From: CAZXCQ01 sp964639275
GTDB lineage: Bacteria > Desulfobacterota > DSM-4660 > Desulfatiglandales > Desulfatiglandaceae
Assembly: GCA_964639275.1 (NCBI GenBank)
Contig: CAZXCQ010000184.1
Coordinates: 1 to 13,278 of the forward strand
Length of the DNA: 13,278 nt
Reading direction: 5' to 3'
Shown here: piece by piece, positions 7,098 through 13,278 of the stretch
Numbering within the stretch: position 1 is the stretch's first letter
Layout: each line of letters opens with the position of its first letter
The notes under the pieces: model-generated
Databases searched by the model: none
Told to the model about the DNA's origin: nothing
The model's input: only the letters and a program-made list of their open reading frames with translations
Translations under genes and position numbers: made by a program

Positions 7098-8726
7098 ATG
7101 GGAGTAGCCACATATATAAAGGATGAAAGGGATGCCATCAAGGAAGTGATCCTCCAGTCGGGCATAAAGGTAAAGCCCGCTTACGGACCTGAGGATCTGG
7201 AACGGATCGGTTTTGATTACCACAAGGACCTTGGGGAGCCGGGCGAATTTCCTTTTGCCCGGAGCCTTTATCCATCGGGTTATCGGAGCCGGAACTGGAC
7301 AACCCGGCAATACACGGGTTTCGGGACGTCAGAGGAGACCAATGAACGGTTCAAACTGATGATATCCCACGGTCAGACCGGACTCAACGTGGCCTTTGAC
7401 CTGCCCACCCAGATGGGTTACGACTCTGACGATGAGATGGCCGAGGGAGAGGTGGGGCGCGTGGGAATGGCGGTAGACTCCTTGAGGGATTTCGAAATCG
7501 CCTTTCAGGATATCCAGCTCGATCGTATCGGGAGCGGCCTGACCATCAATGCGGTGGCTTCTGTGATGCTGGCCATGTATCAGTCCATGGCCGAAGGCTT
7601 TGGATACAAAAAGACACAGATCTCGGCCACCCCGCAAAACGATATCCTCAAGGAGATCGTGGGCCGGGGGGCGTGGATCTATCCTGTTGAGCCAGCGGTC
7701 AGACTGATCGGTGATACCATCGAGTATGCCATAAAGGAGTTGCCCAGGTGCAACCCTGTCTCTGTCTGCGGGTATCATATCAGGGAATCGGGCTGTACCC
7801 AGGCCCAGGAGATATCCTATGCCCTGATGATCGCCTTTGCCTACATCGATAACGTGGTGGCACGCGGATATGAGGCGGAGGATTTTGTCGGGAGGTTCTC
7901 TTTCAACCTGAACGTCTATGGTAACCTGTGGGAGACCGTGGCCAAATTTCGAGCCGCCAGAAAGTTATGGGCCAGGTTGCTCAGGGAGAGGTATGGTGTC
8001 CAGAACAAAAAGGCCCTCTTTCTCCGCGGCATATTCGGGGGAGGGGGCTCGGGCATGACAAAGCAGCAGCCGGAAAACAATATCATGCGCGGGGCCTATT
8101 ATGCCCTTGCAGCAGCGCTATCAGGTGCCCAGACCACTGCCTTGTGCTCTTTTGACGAGGCCTACACAATCCCCACGGAGCGGGCCGCGCTCCTCTCCTT
8201 GAGGACCTTTCAGATACTCATGGATGAGATGGGTCTCCGGGACACCGTCGACCCCTTAGGCGGGTCTTACTTTATGGAGACCCTGACAAAGGAGATGGAA
8301 GAGAAGATCCTGGAGGAGATGGAAAAGATCGAGAAGGTGGGCGGTATGGTCGAGGCGGTCTCTACCGGATATGTTCAGAGGGAAGTGGCCAGGCAGGCCT
8401 ACGAGTTTGAGAAAAAGCTCCAGGAGGGCAAGGTCACAAAGGTCGGGGTAAACAAATACACCGAGGGCGTTGACATGGAGGTGGATCTCCACGAATACAA
8501 CGAGGAATGGGCCCGTCTCCAGATCGAACGGCTCAGGGAGCTCAAAAGGGTCAGGGACAACAAGGGCGTGAGTGCGTCCTTAAAGGCCCTTGAAGGGGCT
8601 GCCAGGGGAAAGGACAATGTCATGCCCTATCTGGTGGAGTGCTGCAAACACTATGCCACCGTGGGAGAGATGGCCAATGTCTTCAGGGATGTCTTTGGGG
8701 AGTATGTGGAGCCGAGTATTTTTTAG
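7098..8726 (+). CDS. Large subunit of a divergent methylmalonyl-CoA-mutase-family enzyme
   Basis: This 542-residue catalytic subunit has the substrate-binding TIM barrel but no B12 domain. Comparison with P. shermanii methylmalonyl-CoA mutase from memory gives Tyr89 as Tyr72 (TRQYTGFGT), Gln197 as Gln180 (ATPQNDILKE), Arg207 as Arg190 and His244 as His227 (GYHIRES). The Tyr/Arg pair is that of enzymes whose acyl group carries a free carboxylate. Isobutyryl-CoA mutase has Phe/Gln and 2-hydroxyisobutyryl-CoA mutase Ile/Gln. The normally invariant T-H-S-Q-T-S-G-W segment is G-I-F-G-G-G-G-S (311-318), so Gln330 and Trp334 are Gly314 and Ser318. The H-T-N near 366 is A-L-C, with Asn366 as Cys350, while Glu370 is kept as Glu354. 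The reading frame is intact, with no sign of decay. The exact substrate is unknown; alkylmalonyl- or alkylsuccinyl-CoA esters are candidates. Confidence 0.92.
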   Translation: MGVATYIKDERDAIKEVILQSGIKVKPAYGPEDLERIGFDYHKDLGEPGEFPFARSLYPSGYRSRNWTTRQYTGFGTSEETNERFKLMISHGQTGLNVAFDLPTQMGYDSDDEMAEGEVGRVGMAVDSLRDFEIAFQDIQLDRIGSGLTINAVASVMLAMYQSMAEGFGYKKTQISATPQNDILKEIVGRGAWIYPVEPAVRLIGDTIEYAIKELPRCNPVSVCGYHIRESGCTQAQEISYALMIAFAYIDNVVARGYEAEDFVGRFSFNLNVYGNLWETVAKFRAARKLWARLLRERYGVQNKKALFLRGIFGGGGSGMTKQQPENNIMRGAYYALAAALSGAQTTALCSFDEAYTIPTERAALLSLRTFQILMDEMGLRDTVDPLGGSYFMETLTKEMEEKILEEMEKIEKVGGMVEAVSTGYVQREVARQAYEFEKKLQEGKVTKVGVNKYTEGVDMEVDLHEYNEEWARLQIERLRELKRVRDNKGVSASLKALEGAARGKDNVMPYLVECCKHYATVGEMANVFRDVFGEYVEPSIF

Positions 8727-8804
8727 GAGAGGGGGTGATGAGCGGATAGGCCGGAGTTGACTATGGAATTAACAGGTTGTCCATCAAAAAAGGAGGTCTC
8801 AATC

Positions 8805-9830
8805 ATGAAGAGAAGATTAGGATTTGTGTTGGCCGGTGTGTTTCTGGCAATACTCTTTTCAGTCACCTGGATGCAGGCGACTGCTACGGCAGGGCCGATC
8901 AAATTGACCTATGCAAACTTCCCACCCGCCCCGACCTTTCCCTGTGTCCAGATGGAGAGATGGAAAAAGGAGGTGGAAAGGCGTACCTCAGGGAAGGTGC
9001 TCATCAATACCTATCCTGGAGGAACGCTGCTCGGGGCCAAAAACATGATGGATGGGGTCATTGCAGGCCAGGCCGATATTGGCAATTTGTGTATGGCGTA
9101 TCAGCCCGGCAGGTTTATTGTGACCAATGCCACGGCTCTCCCCGTGGGTTTTCCGGATGCAACGGTTGCGAGCCTCACCCTTTGGGATATCTACAACAAG
9201 TATCGGCCCAAAGAATTTGCCGATGTAAAGGTCCTTACGATGTTTACTTGCGCCCCTGCAAACATCTACGCCAAGGTCCCGGTCAAGAACCTCGAGGACC
9301 TCAAAGGGCTGCAACTGAGGGCCTCCGGGGGTGTTGCTGAGGCCTTAAAGGCATTGGGGGCAACTCCGGTGGGGATGCCGCAGTCGGCAACCCCAGAGGC
9401 CCTGCAAAAGGGCGTGGTCAAGGGGGCAGCCTCCTCTCTGGAAACCCTCAAGGATTTCAAATATGCGGAACTGTGCAGGTATGTGACGATATTTAACGGA
9501 CCGATCTATCCATTTGCTGTGGTCATGAATATGCAGAAATGGAATTCCTTACCCCAGGATGTCCAGCGCGTTATGGACGAGCTGGCCACTCAACAGGCCG
9601 TGTGGACAGGTGTCTATATGGATAATCATGTGGACGATTCGATCGAGTGGTCAAAGAAGAATTACAACATCGAGATCACAGAGCTCTCAAAAGAGCAGCT
9701 TGCGAAATGGGATCAGTTGCTTGACCCCATTACCACCAAATGGATCGCCGCTGCCAAGGCAAAGGGTCTTCCGGCCGAACAGATCGTGGAAGACATCAAG
9801 GCCTTTGCAAGGATGTACTCTGGCCAATAG
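8805..9830 (+). CDS. dctP: TRAP transporter periplasmic solute-binding protein (DctP family)
   Basis: The extracytoplasmic receptor of a TRAP transporter captures an organic acid in the periplasm and delivers it to the membrane subunits. The 341-residue precursor begins at ATG 8805 after a strong AAAGGAGG site; a longer reading from 8757 is not needed. Residues 1 to about 30 form a signal peptide with a basic start, a hydrophobic core and an A-T-A-T-A cleavage-like region. The fold signatures are ERWKKEVERRTSGKV, PGGTLLGAKNMMDGV and LKGLQLRASG. Arg172 in that last motif is the Arg that usually grips the ligand carboxylate. The PEALQKGVVKGAASSLETL block near 200-220 is also typical. The 78-bp gap after the mutase shows no convincing promoter, so it is likely in the same transcript. 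Confidence 0.94.
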   Translation: MKRRLGFVLAGVFLAILFSVTWMQATATAGPIKLTYANFPPAPTFPCVQMERWKKEVERRTSGKVLINTYPGGTLLGAKNMMDGVIAGQADIGNLCMAYQPGRFIVTNATALPVGFPDATVASLTLWDIYNKYRPKEFADVKVLTMFTCAPANIYAKVPVKNLEDLKGLQLRASGGVAEALKALGATPVGMPQSATPEALQKGVVKGAASSLETLKDFKYAELCRYVTIFNGPIYPFAVVMNMQKWNSLPQDVQRVMDELATQQAVWTGVYMDNHVDDSIEWSKKNYNIEITELSKEQLAKWDQLLDPITTKWIAAAKAKGLPAEQIVEDIKAFARMYSGQ

Positions 9831-9984
9831 GAAGGTCCGGGTACCCATCTGGCGGGGATTCCGATTCTCGGACGGCCAAAGGGATTTCGAGCTTCGCAGA
9901 AAAGGAGGCTGTTGAGTCTGGCCCGCGACCCGGGGCGATGCAGGGGTCATTGGGAGTAACATCATGCCACACCAGAATCCATTC

Positions 9985-10000
9985 ACCCCCGAGGGTTTTT
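9985..10000 (+). terminator. Possible weak attenuator between dctP and dctQ
   Basis: The 196-bp gap after dctP holds no gene. It contains a 4-bp stem ACCC/GGGT with a 4-base loop, followed by TTTT, and a separate 5-bp hairpin TCCGA/TCGGA at 9860-9872. A partial terminator here could keep the binding protein more abundant than the membrane subunits, a common arrangement in transport operons. Both stems are short, so this is speculative. Confidence 0.18.
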
Positions 10001-10026
10001 GAGAAGTTACGATTGGGAGGGCGGTC

Positions 10027-10515
10027 TTGGATCTTTTGAACAGAGTGACCCGGTTTCTGAATCAGGTGCTCATGGGGATAGCCGGCCTTTTTTTGGGGGC
10101 CATGATCATTCTGACATGTGCAAACATTTTTTCTCGCGTGGTCTGGCTCCCCATCAAAGGTACCTATGAGCTGATGGGTTATTTTGGGGCCGCGGCAACG
10201 GCCTTTGCCCTGGGTTACACGCAGATAAAGAAGGGGCACATTTCGGTCGATATCTTAGTCCTTAAGTTCTCTGAGAGGACCCAGAGGATCCTCGATGGTA
10301 TCAATTGCCTTTGTTGTGCGATCTTTTTTTCACTGGTGTCGTGGCAGATTGCCAAGTATGCCGGCACCCTGTGGAGAACCGGAGAGGTCACCGAAACGCT
10401 CAGGATCATCTATTTTCCCTTTACCTATGGTGTCGCCCTGGGGTGCGGGGTCCTGGCATTGGTGTTTCTGGCCGACCTCCTAAAGACGCTGATCCGAGGG
10501 GAGGACAAAGCGTGA
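10027..10515 (+). CDS. dctQ: TRAP transporter small membrane subunit (DctQ family)
   Basis: This is the small integral membrane subunit that links the binding protein to the large permease. It has 162 residues and four predicted membrane helices at about 14-36, 48-66, 88-110 and 130-152. The segment between helices two and three, QIKKGHISVDILV, matches the conserved DctQ pattern. The start is a TTG at 10027, supported by GGGAGGG a few bases upstream and by where the similarity begins. Its stop overlaps the dctM start by three bases (GTGA at 10512), so the two membrane subunits are translationally coupled. Confidence 0.9.
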   Translation: MDLLNRVTRFLNQVLMGIAGLFLGAMIILTCANIFSRVVWLPIKGTYELMGYFGAAATAFALGYTQIKKGHISVDILVLKFSERTQRILDGINCLCCAIFFSLVSWQIAKYAGTLWRTGEVTETLRIIYFPFTYGVALGCGVLALVFLADLLKTLIRGEDKA

Positions 10516-11816
10516 GTCCCACCCTGGTCGGAATCCTCGGGATTATTCTCCTCCTGGCCGTCCTGTTCCTGCTGGGCATGCCTGTGGGATTCGCCATGGG
10601 TATCGTCGGGTTCTGCGGTTTCTGGTACGTGGTCTCCTTCAAGGCGGCCATTACCATGGTGGGGACGGACATATGGGGTACCTTTTCCAGATACGGGTTG
10701 ACCGTTGTTCCCCTCTTTATCTTCCTGGGTTACCTGGCATTCAACTCGGGGATCGCCGGGAGGCTTTACAGCGCTGCCTACCAGTGGTTTGGCCACTGGC
10801 GGGGGGGGCTGGCCATCGCCACCATCGGGGCAGATGAGCTTTTTGCCGCCATCTGTGGTTCCAACACGGCCACGGCCGCCACCATGGGGGCAGTGGCCCT
10901 GCCGCAGATGAAGAAGTACCACTACCATGCCATTTTGAGTAGCGGCACCGTTGTTACCGGTGGCACACTGGGGACGGTGATGCCCCCCAGTGTCGTACTC
11001 ATTATTATCGGGCTTCAGACAGAGCAGTCCATCATAAAGCTCTTCCTCGGGGGCATCTTACCCGCCATCCTGCTGGGGATCCTTTTTGTCCTCACCATTT
11101 TTACCATTTGCCGGACCTACCCTGAGTTCGGCCCGGCAGGGCCGAAGACGGATATCAAAGAAAAGCTCAGGTCGCTGACCGGCGTGATTGAAGCGGTGAC
11201 CATATTTGTCCTGATCATCGGAGGTCTGTATCTCGGCATATTCACACCGACGGAGGCCGGTGCCGTAGGCGTTTTTTTTACCCTTTTGGTTACGATTCCA
11301 ACCCGGAGATTGAATTGGAAAGGCCTCATCGATTCCATGAAGGAGACGTTGAAGATCTCAGCCATGGTCTTTTTTCTTGTCACCGGTGCTATTATCTTTG
11401 GTCGTTTCTTGGCCATCACCCGTTTGCCCTTCATGGTGGCGGAATTCGCGGCCGTCCTTCCTGTATCCCCCTATGTCATTCTGGCGTTCGTGTTGGTGAT
11501 CTATTTGATCGGAGGCTGTTTTGTTGACTCTCTGGGGTTCCTGGTACTGACCATCCCCATCTTCTTCCCGCTGGGTATGGCCCTCGGGTTTGATCCCATA
11601 TGGTATTCCATCATTCTGACCATGGTGACCACCATGGGGGCCATCACGCCACCAGTGGGGGTCAATATCTACGTGGTAAAGGCTCTGGCCCCTGAAATCG
11701 AACTGAGTACCATCTTCAAAGGGGTCAGCTTTTTCCTGCTGGCCTGTCTTATCTGTATAGCCATCCTGATCATCTTTCCGAAAATCGTCTTGATCATACC
11801 GGAGATGGCACGATAG
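10512..11816 (+). CDS. dctM: TRAP transporter large permease subunit (DctM family)
   Basis: This is the ion-coupled permease that carries the organic acid across the inner membrane. From GTG 10512 it is 434 residues, the usual DctM length; a longer reading from 10305 lies over dctQ and is not credible. It is hydrophobic throughout, with about a dozen helices. Family blocks include LLGMPVGFAMGIVG, CGSNTATAATMGAVALPQM, VVTGGTLGTVMPPSVV, YLGIFTPTEAGAVGVF and TTMGAITPPVGVNIYVV. Start GTG and stop TGA of dctQ overlap, so it needs no ribosome site of its own. A short heptamer array begins on the last base of its stop codon. Confidence 0.95.
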   Translation: MSPTLVGILGIILLLAVLFLLGMPVGFAMGIVGFCGFWYVVSFKAAITMVGTDIWGTFSRYGLTVVPLFIFLGYLAFNSGIAGRLYSAAYQWFGHWRGGLAIATIGADELFAAICGSNTATAATMGAVALPQMKKYHYHAILSSGTVVTGGTLGTVMPPSVVLIIIGLQTEQSIIKLFLGGILPAILLGILFVLTIFTICRTYPEFGPAGPKTDIKEKLRSLTGVIEAVTIFVLIIGGLYLGIFTPTEAGAVGVFFTLLVTIPTRRLNWKGLIDSMKETLKISAMVFFLVTGAIIFGRFLAITRLPFMVAEFAAVLPVSPYVILAFVLVIYLIGGCFVDSLGFLVLTIPIFFPLGMALGFDPIWYSIILTMVTTMGAITPPVGVNIYVVKALAPEIELSTIFKGVSFFLLACLICIAILIIFPKIVLIIPEMAR

Positions 11817-11855
11817 GAATGGATTGATGATGGGTGATGGATGACTGACGAAGGC
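11816..11855. repeat. Short third heptanucleotide array after dctM
   Basis: Starting on the last base of the dctM stop codon, GGAAT is followed by five units in one 7-bp phase (11821-11855), from GGATTGA to CGAAGGC. These match the drifting middle part of the array at 5829-5849. The remaining 46 bases to the ligase start hold only its GGAGGGGT ribosome site. The short length makes this weaker than the other two arrays. Confidence 0.6.
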
Positions 11856-11901
11856 CACAAGATGTTGCCTTAACCAGACGACTGGAGGGGTGGGTTAGAT
11901 C

Positions 11902-13200
11902 ATGAAAAGGACTTTTATGCCCCGGGTGGGGACACAAGAGGAACTGAAGGAGCTACAACTCAGGGGGCTGAAGTGGACCCTGGGGCATGCATATCGCGGC
12001 TCCCCCTCATACAGGGCAAAGATGGATGAGGCCGGTGTGGGTCCTGAATCTATCGGCACACTTGAAGATATCAAGAGACTCCCATTTACCACTGCCAACG
12101 ATTTGAGGGAGGGCTACCCCTTTCCCCTTCTCAGCGTCCCATTTGAGAAGGTGGTGCGGATCCATGCCTCTTCGGGCACAACGGGAAAGAGAAAGGTCCT
12201 CTGTTACACCCGGAAAGACATCGAAGACTGGACACATTTTTTTGCCCGTTGTTACGAAATGGCCCAATTGAGCGCGCGAGACCGGGTCCAGATCGCGGTG
12301 GGATACGGGGTATGGACGGCCGGCATCAGCTTCCAGATGGGATGCGAGGCCTTTGGCGCCATGGCCGTGCCCGTAGGTCCCGGAAATCTGGATATGCAAT
12401 GCCAGTTTCTCATGGATTTTCAGAGCACGGTGATGTGCTGCACCGCATCCATGGGCCTGCTGATGGCCGAGGAGGTGAACCGGCGGGGAATAATCGACAA
12501 GATAAATCTCAAAAAGATGATCTTTGGGTCCGAGCGTTCGAGCGATGCCATAAGAAATCGAATCAGAGAACTCCTGGGTCTTGAGCATATGTTCGATATA
12601 CCGGGGATGACAGAGCTCTACGGCCCCGGGACGGGGTTGGACTGTGTCCACCATACGGGTATCCACTACTGGGCAGACTACTACATCCTGGAGATCCTGG
12701 ACCCCGAGACCCTGGCTCCGGTCCCTGAAGGGGAGATGGGAGAGATGGTGGTGACCACATTGAGAAAGGAGGCAGTCCCCCTGATCCGCTACCGGACCAG
12801 GGACCTGACCCGGTTGATCCCCGGTCAATGCCCATGCGGATCGGTGTTACCGAGACACGATCGTCTCCTGGGCCGCTCGGATGACATGATCACCTTTAGG
12901 GCCGTAAATGTCTATCCAGGACAGGTGGATCATGTCCTGTCAGGCATCCGGGGGATCGGAAGTGAGTATCAGATAATCCTGGAGAGGAAGGAAGATGGTC
13001 GCGACTATATGAGGCTGAAGGTTGAGCGTGACCACGGTGTGGGGAGCGAGCGGGATGCGGAACTGACCCGGAAGATAGGCGAAGAGATCAAGAAGCAGAT
13101 CCTTGTAAGCGCAAATATAGAGCTTGTGGAATATGGCGCCTTGCCCAGGTCTGAGAGAAAGAGCCTGCGCGTGTTTGATAATAGAGACCCGTCGGATTGA
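11902..13200 (+). CDS. Acyl-CoA ligase, phenylacetate-CoA ligase (PaaK) family
   Basis: This adenylate-forming enzyme is expected to join a carboxylic acid to CoA with ATP giving AMP. The 432 residues match the length of PaaK-type ligases. The ATP loop is ASSGTTGKRK at 89-98. The mid-domain motif Y-R-T-R-D covers 297-301, with Asp301 as the ribose-binding Asp. GQCPCGSVLPRHDRLLGRSDDM leads to the C-terminal hinge and NVYPGQVDHVL. The adenylation Lys of the C-terminal lid is Lys420 in LPRSERKSLRV. PaaK relatives usually act on aryl or arylalkyl acids, but the family is broad. GGAGGGGT about 10 bp upstream supports ATG 11902. It lies after the third repeat array, so it could be a separate transcript or the tail of the operon. 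Why a cluster should carry both this and a CoA-transferase is unclear. Confidence 0.92.
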   Translation: MKRTFMPRVGTQEELKELQLRGLKWTLGHAYRGSPSYRAKMDEAGVGPESIGTLEDIKRLPFTTANDLREGYPFPLLSVPFEKVVRIHASSGTTGKRKVLCYTRKDIEDWTHFFARCYEMAQLSARDRVQIAVGYGVWTAGISFQMGCEAFGAMAVPVGPGNLDMQCQFLMDFQSTVMCCTASMGLLMAEEVNRRGIIDKINLKKMIFGSERSSDAIRNRIRELLGLEHMFDIPGMTELYGPGTGLDCVHHTGIHYWADYYILEILDPETLAPVPEGEMGEMVVTTLRKEAVPLIRYRTRDLTRLIPGQCPCGSVLPRHDRLLGRSDDMITFRAVNVYPGQVDHVLSGIRGIGSEYQIILERKEDGRDYMRLKVERDHGVGSERDAELTRKIGEEIKKQILVSANIELVEYGALPRSERKSLRVFDNRDPSD

Positions 13201-13278
13201 TCTCAAGCGGGAGGTAACTTCTTAAAAACCAGGGGATCAATCGATAGTGGTGTGGCATGGGGGTCTTTTTTTCTTCCA

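Noticed and set aside
6417..7310. Long minus-strand open frame (297 codons) across the regulator, mutase small subunit and mutase start
   Set aside because: It lies antisense to three well-supported genes, is rich in His/Pro/Leu with no family motif, and is a codon-bias shadow.
7098..8726. Calling the mutase 2-hydroxyisobutyryl-CoA mutase (hcmA) or isobutyryl-CoA mutase because of the split subunits
   Set aside because: The diagnostic Ile/Gln or Phe/Gln pair is absent; Tyr72/Arg190 is the carboxylate-type pair. A plain mcmA label was also avoided because of the changed pocket segment.
8757..8785. TTGACT as a -35 element for a separate TRAP promoter
   Set aside because: No acceptable -10 at 16-18 bp spacing (TCCATC at 17); left as unsupported.
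12007..12828. Minus-strand open frame of 273 codons inside the ligase gene
   Set aside because: Antisense shadow of a gene with clear ATP-loop and adenylation motifs; no motif of its own.
13201..13278. Terminator at the right edge, from the T-run at 13266-13272
   Set aside because: I could not find a stable GC-rich stem directly before the T-run; the sequence may belong to the leader of a next gene outside the window.

Overview
The window reads like a chromosomal segment of an anaerobic, moderately GC-rich Gram-negative bacterium. A sulfate-reducing or syntrophic member of the old Deltaproteobacteria (Desulfobacterota) fits best. The reasons are the ferredoxin-fused electron-transfer flavoprotein, the two-subunit B12 acyl-CoA mutase, the TRAP carboxylate transporter and the short-repeat-filled gaps between genes. 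This is inference from gene content; there is no rRNA or marker phylogeny here. Every supported gene is on the + strand.

Layout. (1) 113-1126: mltG, a cell-wall lytic transglycosylase, probably a separate housekeeping unit. (2) 1127-1291: a gap with a candidate promoter and two perfect 8-bp palindromes, probably the head of the catabolic cluster. (3) 1292-2482: a class III CoA-transferase. (4) 2483-2658: a degenerate heptanucleotide repeat array. (5) 2668-5794: etfB, etfA (with an N-terminal 2x[4Fe-4S] domain) and an acyl-CoA dehydrogenase, tightly coupled. (6) 5794-5950: a second heptanucleotide array filling almost the whole gap. (7) 5956-8726: a GntR/FCD regulator, then the B12-binding small subunit and the catalytic large subunit of a methylmalonyl-CoA-mutase-family enzyme. 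(8) 8805-11816: a TRAP transporter (dctP, dctQ, dctM). (9) 11816-11855: a short third heptamer array. (10) 11902-13200: a phenylacetate-CoA-ligase-like adenylating enzyme. The last 78 bases hold no gene I can support.

Working model (inference): the TRAP system imports a carboxylate, probably a dicarboxylate. The CoA-transferase and/or the ligase converts it to a CoA thioester. The B12 mutase rearranges its carbon skeleton. The acyl-CoA dehydrogenase oxidises the product, passing electrons to EtfAB, whose ferredoxin domain suggests coupling to ferredoxin (bifurcation or confurcation). The GntR/FCD protein would sense a pathway acid. The mutase keeps the Tyr/Arg pair that recognises the carboxylate in methylmalonyl-CoA mutase, but its adenosyl-pocket segment is strongly changed. 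The dehydrogenase lacks the usual catalytic Glu. The substrate is therefore probably not one of the standard ones, and the cluster is a good candidate for an undescribed pathway.

The most unusual non-coding signal is the set of 7-bp-period repeats. They abut stop codons, end just before downstream translation starts, and separate the functional modules of the cluster.
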